From Myxococcales bacterium (GTDB lineage Bacteria > Myxococcota_A > Polyangia > Palsa-1104), in the NCBI GenBank assembly GCA_003170275.1, contig PNAM01000010.1:113228-177227 (forward strand): a stretch of DNA of 64,000 bases, given 5' to 3'. Of the stretch, positions 44,362 through 52,684 are shown piece after piece. The translations under genes were made by a program, and so were the position numbers. Numbering within the stretch: position 1 is the stretch's first letter; every line of letters starts with the position of its first letter. The notes below the pieces were generated by a model, which saw nothing but the letters and a program-made list of their open reading frames with translations, made no database searches and was not told the DNA's origin.

Positions 44362-44665
44362 TCACAGGCGCTCCGTCGACGATCGTCGCCTCCTCGGTGA
44401 AGTCCGGGGCATGGCCACAGTGCGGGCACGTCCCCTCGGGAACGAACTTGCCAGCGAGTAGGTCGTCAACGGGCATGTCGACGAGCCGCGCCACCCGCAC
44501 AGCCATGCGCGCTGTCACCGTCCTGCGCTGGTTGCACACCTTGTCCAGCGTGCTGTAGACGCAGTGGAGGGCCTTCCCGACCGCGCACCCGCCGCCCATG
44601 CGCGTCCGCAGCACGCGCAACGCAGTGCGGACGTGGCGCTGTTCGGTCAGCGTCAGGTCGGTCAC
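44351..44665 (-). CDS. HTH plus zinc-knuckle regulator
   Basis: 104 aa. An atypical XRE-like HTH spans residues 10-68 (TALRVLRTRMGGGCAVGKAL ... VTARMAVRVARLVDM) and CPHCGH follows near 83. Proteins with this layout are frequent in Polyangia accessory DNA. Its start overlaps the stop of a transposase remnant by chance or fusion. Confidence 0.7.
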   Translation of the reverse strand: MTDLTLTEQRHVRTALRVLRTRMGGGCAVGKALHCVYSTLDKVCNQRRTVTARMAVRVARLVDMPVDDLLAGKFVPEGTCPHCGHAPDFTEEATIVDGAPVINR

Positions 44666-44820
44666 GGCTGCACCGCCGCGAGCGACGGCTTGGCGCAGTC
44701 AGCGTCGATGCCGAATTCCGTGATCGCGTGGACGATGCACGCCAGGTTGTGGCACAGCACCTTGGCGAGCACTTCGTTCGTCTGCGCAGTTGGAATGCGG
44801 GTTTCGGCCCAACGTGAACG
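44662..44820 (-). pseudogene. 3' remnant of a DDE transposase
   Basis: About 45 residues in one frame (TNEVLAKVLCHNLACIVHAI then EFGID) match the C-terminal ending of IS1182/IS4-type transposases (NE-L-K-L-CHNL). Upstream the frame runs straight into the 23-bp repeat array, so the gene was cut by the insertion of the IS21-type element. Confidence 0.55.
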
Positions 44821-45041
44821 TCCGGAACGGCGCATCGTGAACACCTGTTTCGCTGCATCGTGAACATCCGGAACGGCCGGGTGAACATCCGGAACGGTCC
44901 ATGGTGAACACCGGTTTCGGTCGATGGTGAACATCCGGAACGGTCCATGGTGAACACCGGTTTCGGTCGATGGTGAACACCGGTTTCGGTCGATGGTGAA
45001 CACCTAAATCGGCGCAAGGCGAACACCCCGGTCACGCTGAC
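44815..45041. repeat. Ten-unit 23-bp tandem array at IS21-like end
   Basis: GTGAACA-type heads start at 44815, 44837, 44860, 44881, 44904, 44927, 44950, 44973, 44996 and 45019, almost always 23 bp apart. Two bodies are used: one continuing CCGGTTTCGGTCGATG, the other TCCGGAACGGTCCATG. The centre is exact and the edges decay. It abuts a truncated istA, so the units are probably transposase-binding terminal repeats, though ten is more than the two to three usual for IS21. Confidence 0.75.
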
Positions 45042-45104
45042 AGCGGAGGCCGGAGCGAAGCGACGTTGGATGGTCGAGTAGCCATCAGCCTCCGAGGAGG
45101 CCCG

Positions 45105-45950
45105 ATGGCGACGGAGCGACTGTCCATGCGCAAGACGCGAGAGATTCTTCGGCTGAAGTGGGTGCTGGTGCGGAGCCACCGCGAGGTGGAGCGTGCGTGC
45201 GGCGTCGGGCTCGGCACGGTGAGCGAGACGGTGAGCCGGGCGAAGCTGGCGGGTCTCGACTGGGTCGCCGTCGAGAAGCTCACCGACGAGGACCTGGAGA
45301 AGCGTCTGTATCCGAAGGCGCCGGCCGGCACGGCGCGCGCGCGACCCGACCCGGTGTACCTGCACAGCGAGCTGCGGCGTCCCGGCGTCACGCTGCGGCT
45401 GCTCCACGTCGAGTATCTGGAGCAGCACACCGACGGCAGCGGCTACGGCTACACGCAATTCTGCGAGCACTATCGACAGTGGCTCGCGCGGCGGCGGCTG
45501 TCGATGCGTCAGGTGCACCGTGCCGGCGAGAAGCTGTTCGTCGACTACGCGGGGAAGAAGCCGGCGATCGTCGACGCGAAGACCGGCGAGCGCCAAGAGG
45601 TCGAGCTTTTCATCGGCGTGCTCGGCGCATCGAACTACACCTACGCCGAGGCCACGCTCACGCAGCGCATCCACGACTGGATCGGCAGCCACACGCGCTG
45701 CCTGGCACAGCTCGGCGGCGTGCCGGGCGCGATCGTCCCCGATCAGCTCAAGACCGGCGTGACCGACGCGTGCCGTTACGAGCCGCGCGTGCAGCGTACG
45801 TACGAGGAGCTGGCGCAGCACTACGGAACGGTGATCTTGCCGGCGCGGCCGGCGCACCCGCGCGACAAGGCGAAGGTGGAGGTCGGCGTGCAGATCGCCG
45901 AGCGCTGGATCTTGGCGCGGCTGAAGATCGACGCGCAACTCTCGTTCGCG
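45105..45950 (+). pseudogene. istA: IS21-family transposase IstA, C-terminally truncated
   Basis: About 280 residues remain of roughly 500. An N-terminal HTH (TREILRLKWVLVRSHREVE) and the DDE core (Asp in FVDYAGKK, Asp in VPDQLK, Glu in KVEVGVQIAERW) are intact. After RLK the homology stops and the frame enters foreign sequence ending at 46010. No istB follows. GAGGAGG precedes the ATG. The element should be immobile. Confidence 0.8.
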
Positions 45951-45954
45951 TGCT

Positions 45955-46060
45955 CACGACCGAGGCGGAACACGCCGAACTACGGCAGGCCGCAGAGGCG
46001 GCGAGTATGAGCGTATCGACCTGGGTGAGGGCCGTGGCGCTAGAGAAGGCGCGACGATAG
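45955..46060 (+). pseudogene. C-terminal fragment of a ribbon-helix-helix-like protein
   Basis: A different frame after the istA break reads TTEAEHAELRQAAEAASMSV then TWVRAVALEKARR and stops. This looks like the tail of a small RHH/antitoxin-type protein whose first about 20 residues were removed by the deletion that truncated istA. Confidence 0.45.
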
Positions 46061-46078
46061 ATTAACTTGGGGCTACTC

Positions 46079-47119
46079 TTAATCTTCTTCGTCGTAGTCG
46101 ATGTCGGCAGGCTTTGAAGCGGGGTCAGTTACGGCGCCCAGAAACTCCGCTCCGGCACCCGGATCGATAATCATCCAGAGGCGACGGTAGTACGCGGAGA
46201 TCAGCTTCCCTGCCACCAGAACCGCCGCTGGATCAGTCTCTTTTTCGCTGGGCAACAATACCTTCGAATCGACTCCGAGGCGACCGCATAGGGTCTCGAT
46301 GTGCTGCTTTGCCAATCCGAGGTCTGGCATGTGATCGATTCGCTGCGGGTCGAGTTTGGACCATGAGTGCAGGACCCGGTAAATTTTGTCGCTATCGGGA
46401 AGTCCACGTATGGCCGTGGCTAGGAGACGCTCGACATCCGTCGGCACTTCCATTGTGAAAACACCGGGAGAGAACGCGCTGACGCCAGCCGACTTGGCCC
46501 GCTTTTCACGTGGAACGTACCCGCGGATGCTACTGAAAGCGTTGACCACAGACCAGCCGCCGCGATAGGTGAAACCGAAGATGCTTGAAGGCAGTTTACG
46601 ACCACATCCAGCTTCTGTGAGATAGGCGAATCCGGCAATGCCCTTGTATCGGCGCTCGATCGTTGAGAGCAAATAGGCGTCGAGGTCTCCGTCGAGTAGA
46701 AAACTCTGCTCCGTCGAGGCGGTCTCCGGTCGCAATGTCTCGTCGTGAAACACTCCCTGCTTGGGCAAGTAAGGGGGAGGGAGGTTAGAAAGATTTACGA
46801 GGAATGCTGCGTGTTCCTCATCGTTCCGGCGATCGAGTAGGAAACCAACGCCAGCGCTAGGGATTTGAATTAGGTCGAGCATCGAGATGCGCTTGGCCAG
46901 ATACTCCGCAACAGCTCTCTGCTCAGTGCGGACGATCAGGGAGCGAGAAACTCCGTCTGCCTGAGTGCACCATTTCTCAAGGTACTGACCACCGCGCCCG
47001 TCGGCCGTCTTCAGAAAGGAAAGGATCGGCCCGTCGAATGCTTCGAGTTCGCGCAGAAACACGAACTGCGTCGGTAGTCTCTGGATACGTGTCGGAACCT
47101 CGGGAAGCGGCGCCATCAC
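46079..47119 (-). CDS. Uncharacterised protein of a two-gene cassette (DUF6575-like N-terminus)
   Basis: 346 aa. The N-terminal 140 residues (FLRELEAFDGPILSFLK, YLEKWCTQADG, LAKRISMLDLIQ) recall DUF6575-type proteins that occur in accessory loci; the remainder is unknown. Its start overlaps the stop of the upstream gene (four bases), so the two are made together. No catalytic motif seen. A conflict or defence role is a guess from location. Confidence 0.6.
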   Translation of the reverse strand: MMAPLPEVPTRIQRLPTQFVFLRELEAFDGPILSFLKTADGRGGQYLEKWCTQADGVSRSLIVRTEQRAVAEYLAKRISMLDLIQIPSAGVGFLLDRRNDEEHAAFLVNLSNLPPPYLPKQGVFHDETLRPETASTEQSFLLDGDLDAYLLSTIERRYKGIAGFAYLTEAGCGRKLPSSIFGFTYRGGWSVVNAFSSIRGYVPREKRAKSAGVSAFSPGVFTMEVPTDVERLLATAIRGLPDSDKIYRVLHSWSKLDPQRIDHMPDLGLAKQHIETLCGRLGVDSKVLLPSEKETDPAAVLVAGKLISAYYRRLWMIIDPGAGAEFLGAVTDPASKPADIDYDEED

Positions 47120-47667
47120 ACTCCCCCGTCTTCGATGGCGTGGTATTGAATAGGACGAATTGAGAACACCGCGTCGGCGGACTGATAGAGATTCAGATGG
47201 CCGCTGGACGCGGGCTTGAGAGACAACAGTCCGTCGGCAGGCAGTAACGCAATCTCGCCGATTCGATCACCAAAGCGCGCAATCACATCGGTTCCACGGT
47301 TGATGAGATCGGAGTATCGCAACCGGGCCTTGTGCAGCGTGCTGAAGAATGAGAGAGCAAGATTGCTGCACTGCCGCGTCCGCGGCTCAGTCCCGCCAGG
47401 CATCTTCATTGACGGCACAAAATTAGCCTCAGAGGCTGGCTGGTGCATAAGACGGAACGCCGTCAGCATCCGAGGCTGATGGCGATCTATACACCGCCCA
47501 GGCGCCGGACAAGGCGCGCATCTCGGAAGCTCGTCGCCGTACTTGAGACCCATTCCATGGGATGGTCGCAGAAGGTAGAGAACTAGCAAGGATCGGACGC
47601 GCGCGTACTGACACCGCACAGAGATGTATTCGCATAATCCATTGACGAAGTCAAGCGCCGATGTCAT
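47116..47667 (-). CDS. Uncharacterised partner of the 46.1-kb gene
   Basis: 183 aa. A cluster of Cys and His (CAPCPAPGRCIDRH near residue 52) suggests a metal site. The last 60 residues are beta-like (IARFGDRIGEIALLPADGL). Translationally coupled to the larger gene. Not recognised. Confidence 0.6.
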   Translation of the reverse strand: MTSALDFVNGLCEYISVRCQYARVRSLLVLYLLRPSHGMGLKYGDELPRCAPCPAPGRCIDRHQPRMLTAFRLMHQPASEANFVPSMKMPGGTEPRTRQCSNLALSFFSTLHKARLRYSDLINRGTDVIARFGDRIGEIALLPADGLLSLKPASSGHLNLYQSADAVFSIRPIQYHAIEDGGV

Positions 47668-47768
47668 CCTACGCGTTTTGTTCCAGAAGAACTGTTCATG
47701 TGTTCAGTCTATCGGTCCGGTGTGACAATTCTGAGGCAGGTGTCTCGATTCTGGGGCAGGCGTCGTTT

Positions 47769-47960
47769 CTAGGGCAAAGCCCTGCCGCGCCCACCAACGA
47801 AACGCGAGAGCAGCCAGATCAGCAAGCCGCTGCCGCCAACAACCCCAACTCCGATTCCAATTTTCGCAGCAGTCGAGATGCCACCCGACCGCCCCGACAT
47901 TTTCGAGAAGTCGGAACGCAATTCGGGAAGTGTCGCGTTCCTCTCCGCCAAGAGAATCAT
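47769..47960 (-). CDS. Small single-pass membrane protein
   Basis: 63 aa: charged N-terminal half, then AAKIGIGVGVVGGSGLLIWL as a membrane span and an Arg-rich end. It lies 18 bases after the next gene up and probably shares its transcript. The topology would suit a small phage or conflict membrane effector. Confidence 0.5.
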   Translation of the reverse strand: MILLAERNATLPELRSDFSKMSGRSGGISTAAKIGIGVGVVGGSGLLIWLLSRFVGGRGRALP

Positions 47961-47978
47961 GGCGTCGAGATCTTTGCG

Positions 47979-48302
47979 TCACTGATGCTGCGCTTCCTCA
48001 TTGAGTGACCCCTGCTGGACGGGCTTCGCCATCTCGTTTGCTTTGATTTCGGCGAGCTTCCTTCGTACCGCCTCGATCGACGTCGCGCTGGACAACAGTG
48101 AAGAGAAGTTGTCTTTGTCCTTTTCGTTCTGGCTGCGCGCAACCTCGTTGAGCTGTCGGGTGAGCGCCGCGCCGTCGTTGGCGTCTGCACCCAGGAGGTC
48201 CGGTGCGCTCATCGCAACGTCTCGTTCGCGCTCTCGCGCTTCCGCCGCGCTCTGCATGCCGAGAGGGGTGCATGAGGCGAAGCGGTTGCCCTGCGATTTC
48301 AT
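47979..48302 (-). CDS. Small soluble hypothetical protein
   Basis: 107 aa, hydrophilic and helical (LTRQLNEVARSQNEKDKDNF). GAGGT lies before the ATG. Paired with the membrane protein downstream. Function unknown. Confidence 0.5.
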   Translation of the reverse strand: MKSQGNRFASCTPLGMQSAAEARERERDVAMSAPDLLGADANDGAALTRQLNEVARSQNEKDKDNFSSLLSSATSIEAVRRKLAEIKANEMAKPVQQGSLNEEAQHQ

Positions 48303-48421
48303 CGGTTTACCTCGTTACGTTCAGGCTAACATTATCGACGAGGTCCGGAAATCGGTTTTTGCAGTCTAAGGTTACTCATTAATATTGCTCCGGAATTTGT
48401 TCTCCGTCGTGGCTCGCCGCG

Positions 48422-48460
48422 CGACCCGAGGGCTACCCTCGGAACCGTCCCCGCACGTAG
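48422..48460 (+). pseudogene. 3' remnant of an XRE gene (12 codons and stop)
   Basis: CGA CCC GAG ... ACG TAG encodes RPEGYPRNRPRT and a stop, identical to the end of the XRE protein at 42410-42688. It contains the 7-bp-stem palindrome CCGAGGGCTACCCTCGG. The copy overlaps the 3' end of the minus-strand gene at 48433, whose TAG lies in the palindrome loop. Confidence 0.6.
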
Positions 48461-48699
48461 TCGGGCCCGATCATCACGTCGTCCATGGCGAACACCGCCT
48501 CGATTCCGCGGCGCAGGAGATCTCGATCGACGAGCAGTGCGAGGTTCAGGATGGCGAGCTGCACCATCGCCGTGAACCCCTCGCTCGCCAGGTCCAGCTG
48601 CGCGAGCGCGTTGCGCAAGTCCGGCCGGATCATTCGACGCGCTGCGAACATCGCGTCCACTACAGCTTCTTCAGCGCTCTGACCCTTGTCGTTCGCCAT
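48433..48699 (-). CDS. Last gene of the DDE-AAA operon, helical protein
   Basis: 88 aa with an AGGAGA ribosome site. Helical (LAQLDLASEGFTAMVQLAIL, LLVDRDLLRRGIEAVF), no membrane segment, no motif. Its close spacing to the genes above places it in the same transcript as the AAA+ ATPase. Confidence 0.6.
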   Translation of the reverse strand: MANDKGQSAEEAVVDAMFAARRMIRPDLRNALAQLDLASEGFTAMVQLAILNLALLVDRDLLRRGIEAVFAMDDVMIGPDYVRGRFRG

Positions 48700-48917
48700 G
48701 ATGTCTCTCCTATTGCTTGGCCGTCGCGTCGACGACCGTCCTTTGGTTGACCGCCCGATACTTCTGTCGGCGCCTCGGTGCTGGGCGCTCGACCCTCCTC
48801 GTCGTTTGAAACCGCATCGGTCTCCCCCCTTCGTTCGTCGTCTCCCATCGCTGCCCGATACTTCTGTGCGCGCCTCGGTGCTGGGCGCCCACTCCTCCTG
48901 ATCGTTCGAGTCCGCAT
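48660..48917 (-). CDS. Small basic protein, upstream copy of tandem duplication
   Basis: 85 codons from an ATG after GGAGGAG: MRTRTIRRSGRPAPRRAQKY and onward. The first 70 bases (48848-48917) are repeated 100 bp downstream (48748-48817). Because 100 is not a multiple of three, the second copy is in another frame, and the two frames overlap. One of them is probably a duplication relic. Confidence 0.35.
   Translation of the reverse strand: MRTRTIRRSGRPAPRRAQKYRAAMGDDERRGETDAVSNDEEGRAPSTEAPTEVSGGQPKDGRRRDGQAIGETSWRTTRVRALKKL
48710..48817 (-). CDS. Tiny basic protein, downstream copy
   Basis: 35 aa: MRFQTTRRVERPAPRRRQKY then RAVNQRTV. A very strong GGGGGAG ribosome site precedes the ATG. Its first 23 codons repeat those of the frame starting at 48917. 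Highly basic, so probably nucleic-acid binding. Confidence 0.45.
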   Translation of the reverse strand: MRFQTTRRVERPAPRRRQKYRAVNQRTVVDATAKQ

Positions 48918-48940
48918 GCTCTCCTCCTCCACTTTCTCGT

Positions 48941-51100
48941 TCAGTACCCGATCGCCTTCCGAACCACGCCCCGCGCGGCGGCCTCGGCGCGCAGCAGCGC
49001 CAGCGCCTCGGCCGACGTCGGCCGCCGCCCGAGCGCGCGCAGCCGGCGGGCCACCGCGGCGAAGTCTCCGGGCCCGAGCGGCGCTACGCGGCCCAGCTCG
49101 ACGCCGAGCGCCGTGTCGTCCAGCAAGTCGCCATCCACAGCCAGGTCGCCGACGAACACCGACCGGAACATCCCAACCGACTGCGCCGGCCGCAGTAGCT
49201 GAAACTCCACCTTGAACACGAACCGCCGCAGGCTCGCCGGGTCGAGGTCGGTCCACAGGTTGGTCGTGCACGCGACGACGCCGCGGAACACTTCCAGCTG
49301 CTGCAGGAACTCGTTCACCTGCGTCGCCTCCCAGCTCGCGTGCGCCTGCCGGCGGTCCCGCAGGAACGAGTCGGCCTCGTCGAAGAGCAGGACCGCTTCG
49401 TCCTGCTCCGCCTCGCGGAACGCCCGCGCGATGTTCTTCTCGCACTGGCCGACCCACATGCTCTGCAGGTCAGAGACGCGCCGATAGACGATCCGCCGAC
49501 CCATGCGGTGGGCGACGTACTTCACGAACTCGGACTTGCCGGTGCCCGACGGGCCGTACAGGCACATCGAGACGCCGAGGCCGCCGCTCGCCTTCCACCC
49601 TGCGAGCTGCTCGGCGATTCCGGCCAGGTCGTCTGGACTGTTGAGCGCGTCGATGCGGTAGCCGCTCGGGTCGAAGTGGACCTGTCGGGCGGCGTCGACG
49701 CCGGTCACGAGCTTGACGACGGGGGTGAGCACTCGCTCGATCGTCCCGCGGTCTGGCGACCCCGACGGCGAGAGCAGCCGCGCTGCGGAGACGGCGGAGC
49801 CGAGCTGCGCGGGGCTAGCGTCGAAGCGCTGCGCGACCGCGTCGACTTCGGCGCTCGTCAGCGGGGCGGGCTCGCCGAGGTGGCGCTTGAGCACGCGCGC
49901 CCGTTGGCGTGCGCTGAGCGGAGGCATCTCAATCGCATAGGTGAACCGGCGTAGGAATGCGGCGTCGACGCCGTCGACCTCGTTGGAGATCCAGATGGTC
50001 GGCGCCGGGTTGGTCTCCAGCAGCTCGTTGAACCACTGCTTCGACATGAGCGCGCTCCCGCGCTTCGCCAAACTGTGGCCCGCGAACTCCCACTTGAATA
50101 GATCCTCCAGCTCGTCGAAGAGGAGCAGCGCACTCGTGCCCCCGACGAGGCAGTTGCCGAGGCGCAACTCGGCCAAGCGCTCGCTCCACTTGGGGGACTC
50201 GCCGCCCTCATCGCTGCCCGTCACGTAGAGCGGCGCGCTGAGGTCGCGGGCGATGAGCCGCGCCAGCTCCGTCTTGCCCGTCCCTGTCGGCCCGTAGAAG
50301 AGGACGTTCATGCCGGGGCGGTTGGTGCGCAGTGCGGCGGCGAGCAGCTCGCGCGCCGTGCCCGCCTCGGCGGCGACGTGGTCGAAGTCGGGCCAGCCGA
50401 GCGACGGGTCGCTCGCAGTGGGGAGGAAGCTGTCCATCACCTTCTCCCGGTCCAGGTGCTTCGCGAACGCGAGTTCGTGCAGCCGGGGATCTGCGGAGAC
50501 CTTGGTGCTCAGCTCCGCGAGGCCCTCGACGACGTCGATCAGGCCGCTGCCGAAGAGGCGCCCCGCCGGCTGCAGCGCAGCGAGCACGCGCGCTTCGGGG
50601 AGCACCGCCGCCGCCGCGATCACCTTCGCCGAGGCGTCGACGGAGAGTTCCTCGAAGAGGGACGTCAATTCGCGAAGGGGACTGTGGAGGTCATGTACCA
50701 GGACGAACTGGAGGACGTGGCGGTCGACCTCGTCGAGCCCGAAGAGGCGCGCCAGCACTCCGACGTTCCGCTCGACCGGCTGCCGCGGGGCGGGTGGCGT
50801 CTTCCGCTTCTGCGGCCATGTCCGCGCGACGGCCTTCAGCCGCTTTCGGAACTCGCCCTCTGCGAGCTTCCCCGCCTCCTCCACAGGGAGTGAGCCCGAT
50901 GAGACGACCAAGTCGACGAGCAGGTCGCAGTCACCGAGCGACGGCCGGCTGCGCTTCGACGCGAGGACGGACGTGCCGGCGATGAGGTTTCGGACGTAAG
51001 CGTCGACGGTCTCGCGGAATGGCTCGTGGCTGACCAGGTCCGCAAGACGGCGGGTTCGGCGTTTCTTGTGGCGGTTGCACTTGTGCTTGATGTCCGTCAC
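48941..51100 (-). CDS. Tandem-domain AAA+ ATPase
   Basis: 719 aa from GTG overlapping the upstream stop (GTGA). A basic head (KCNRHKKRRTRR) precedes about 200 helical residues; AAA module 1 has GPTGTGKTE (near 280), LLLFDELED and sensor ISNEVD; module 2 has GPSGTGKSE (near 525), LLFDEADSFL and sensor TTNLWT. Both modules keep Walker A, Walker B and sensor residues. The two-module architecture belongs to a widespread COG0464-type group. Here it is locked in an operon with a DDE recombinase-like protein, like IstB, MuB or TnsC regulators of transposases, though those have a single ATPase domain. Confidence 0.85.
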   Translation of the reverse strand: MTDIKHKCNRHKKRRTRRLADLVSHEPFRETVDAYVRNLIAGTSVLASKRSRPSLGDCDLLVDLVVSSGSLPVEEAGKLAEGEFRKRLKAVARTWPQKRKTPPAPRQPVERNVGVLARLFGLDEVDRHVLQFVLVHDLHSPLRELTSLFEELSVDASAKVIAAAAVLPEARVLAALQPAGRLFGSGLIDVVEGLAELSTKVSADPRLHELAFAKHLDREKVMDSFLPTASDPSLGWPDFDHVAAEAGTARELLAAALRTNRPGMNVLFYGPTGTGKTELARLIARDLSAPLYVTGSDEGGESPKWSERLAELRLGNCLVGGTSALLLFDELEDLFKWEFAGHSLAKRGSALMSKQWFNELLETNPAPTIWISNEVDGVDAAFLRRFTYAIEMPPLSARQRARVLKRHLGEPAPLTSAEVDAVAQRFDASPAQLGSAVSAARLLSPSGSPDRGTIERVLTPVVKLVTGVDAARQVHFDPSGYRIDALNSPDDLAGIAEQLAGWKASGGLGVSMCLYGPSGTGKSEFVKYVAHRMGRRIVYRRVSDLQSMWVGQCEKNIARAFREAEQDEAVLLFDEADSFLRDRRQAHASWEATQVNEFLQQLEVFRGVVACTTNLWTDLDPASLRRFVFKVEFQLLRPAQSVGMFRSVFVGDLAVDGDLLDDTALGVELGRVAPLGPGDFAAVARRLRALGRRPTSAEALALLRAEAAARGVVRKAIGY

Positions 51101-51441
51101 GGGCGCACCAGCTTCAGGTCAGGCCGGCGCTTGCCGGACGGTGCCGCGGACTGCAACGCCAGCGCTCGAACGACGACGCTCCCGCACTTCCACTCGGCCC
51201 GCTCCAGCTTCCCGTCACCGGCGAGCCGAATCGACCGCAGTCGACCGCGCCGCTGCAGCGCGAGGACCAAGAGCAGGTCCGGCGGCGCGTGCGGCCACAC
51301 CACCGTCACCTCGGGGCCCGCGGGCAGCCGGGCGGCGAGCGCGGCGATCTCCTTCAACGTCGACAGGAAGGCGTCCCCGACGATCACGCGACGCTTCCGG
51401 CGGTTCTTCTGACGGTTGATCTTGCGCTTCACGTCCGTCAC
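51097..51441 (-). CDS. Small protein with basic head, paralogue 1 (between DDE and AAA genes)
   Basis: 114 aa from GTG, coupled at both ends by GTGA. The head VTDVKRKINRQKNRRKRR is the same motif that opens the AAA+ protein. The following domain (LSTLKEIAALAARLPAG, DLLLVLALQRRG, VVVRALAL) aligns with the next gene upstream. No catalytic residue is evident; DNA or RNA binding by the head is likely. Confidence 0.65.
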   Translation of the reverse strand: MTDVKRKINRQKNRRKRRVIVGDAFLSTLKEIAALAARLPAGPEVTVVWPHAPPDLLLVLALQRRGRLRSIRLAGDGKLERAEWKCGSVVVRALALQSAAPSGKRRPDLKLVRP

Positions 51442-51719
51442 GGGCGCACCAGCTTCAGCACGCCCCGCCCCCGGCGAGGCGCGGAGACGCGGAACGCGCG
51501 CACGACGAGCCGACCACATACCCACTGCGCCTGCTCGGCCTCGACGCCGTTCTCGCACCGCCACGTGGTGAGGTGGCCGTCCTCCTGGACCGCGAGGAGC
51601 AGCATCAGGTCCGGCTGGGCGGTCGCCCACTCGACGACCACCTTGGCGTTGCCGGGCAGGTCGGCGGCGAGGCCGGCAATCTGGCGCAGGTTCGCTATGA
51701 CGATCTCCCCGGGGGTCAC
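51438..51719 (-). CDS. Small protein, paralogue 2 of the DDE-AAA operon
   Basis: 93 aa from GTG overlapping the recombinase stop. IVIANLRQIAGLAADLPGN, DLMLLLAVQEDG and GRLVVRAFRVS align with paralogue 1, but the basic head is missing. The shared ending LKLVRP in both copies confirms duplication. Confidence 0.65.
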   Translation of the reverse strand: MTPGEIVIANLRQIAGLAADLPGNAKVVVEWATAQPDLMLLLAVQEDGHLTTWRCENGVEAEQAQWVCGRLVVRAFRVSAPRRGRGVLKLVRP

Positions 51720-52642
51720 GGCCGTCCCTTTCCGCCAGCGATCGCCACCAGGCGCGGCTGAAGGACCACCTCGGGCTGCTCGCGCTCCTCCGGCTCCCGG
51801 TTTCCGCGCGGCCGGAGGTCGAGAGCCGCGTCGATCAGCTGGCCGAGACTCCACTCGCCGGGAGTCACGCCGAGGGCGACTGCCGGCGTCGTCTTGAGCA
51901 TCTCGTGCCAGCGGGCCAGATTGAAGTACGTATAGTAGAGGGCCGCGGACGCCTCGTGGTGTCGGAGCACTTTCGAGTGACGCAGCGTCTTGCGAGCGAA
52001 ACGCGCCTGCTCCATGCGGTTCGAGAGGTTGAGGCGCTCGATCCCGCTCGTCGAGATCTTGGTCTCGTCGGGATCGCCGGTGATGATCTGCTTCTCTGAC
52101 CCGATGTAGCGCTTTCGCCCGAGCGGCTGCCCCTTCGCCTCGCGCTCGTCGCACTCGTACTGCTTCACGAGCTGCGCGAAGTCGACGCTGTCGCCGCACA
52201 CCTCCGCGAACGCGTCGGCGTAGGGCTTGTACCCGTCGGACGTCACCTGGAAGCGCCCGAGCAACCGTGACCGGAGGTCGGTGACGAACGCGCGTGCGCT
52301 CGCGGCGTTCCGCTTCCCGATGAAGAAGGAGAGCACGGCCTTCTTGACGACGTCGATGCCGACGTAGGTCCACTGGTCGCCGAAGTCGGACGGGTCGGTC
52401 TCCTTGACGTGCTTGTTCTTCTTGCGGACGAAACCCCACTGCTCGTCGACCTGGACGAGCGCGACGCGTAGGTCGCGCATGAGCTGGTCGTGGAGGACCC
52501 AGCACCCCTCGCCGAGGTCGAGCGCGAGCTTGTTGACCGTCGTCTTGTCCACGCCGGTCAGGCGCGCCGTCGAGCGGATGCCCGTCCCCTCGACTAGCTG
52601 GGAGAGGATCTGGATGCGTTGCTCTTTCTTTAGGACGCTCAT
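51716..52642 (-). CDS. IS1-like DDE recombinase with C-terminal extension
   Basis: 308 aa from the ATG with GAGG upstream. An N-terminal HTH (RIQILSQLVEGTGIRSTARL) is followed by a DDE core: Asp in VQVDEQWGFV, Asp in VTSDGYKPY and, after IERLNLSNRM, the acidic region and KTLRHSKVLRHH helix typical of IS1-type transposases. About 45 unusual residues (TPGEWSLGQLIDAALDLRP onward) follow. No flanking inverted repeats were found by eye, and the stop is fused to the next gene, so this may be a captured transposase rather than a free IS. Confidence 0.8.
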   Translation of the reverse strand: MSVLKKEQRIQILSQLVEGTGIRSTARLTGVDKTTVNKLALDLGEGCWVLHDQLMRDLRVALVQVDEQWGFVRKKNKHVKETDPSDFGDQWTYVGIDVVKKAVLSFFIGKRNAASARAFVTDLRSRLLGRFQVTSDGYKPYADAFAEVCGDSVDFAQLVKQYECDEREAKGQPLGRKRYIGSEKQIITGDPDETKISTSGIERLNLSNRMEQARFARKTLRHSKVLRHHEASAALYYTYFNLARWHEMLKTTPAVALGVTPGEWSLGQLIDAALDLRPRGNREPEEREQPEVVLQPRLVAIAGGKGRP

Positions 52643-52684
52643 CGGTGCCTCGCTTTCTCTTGTTCGGTTAACACGCAATATAAT

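Noticed and set aside
44815..45041. CRISPR array
   Set aside because: The 23-bp units are directly adjacent with no spacers, next to an IS21 transposase.
44466..45938. 490-codon minus-strand frame
   Set aside because: It runs through the repeat array and antisense to istA, with Arg/His-rich composition; a shadow frame.
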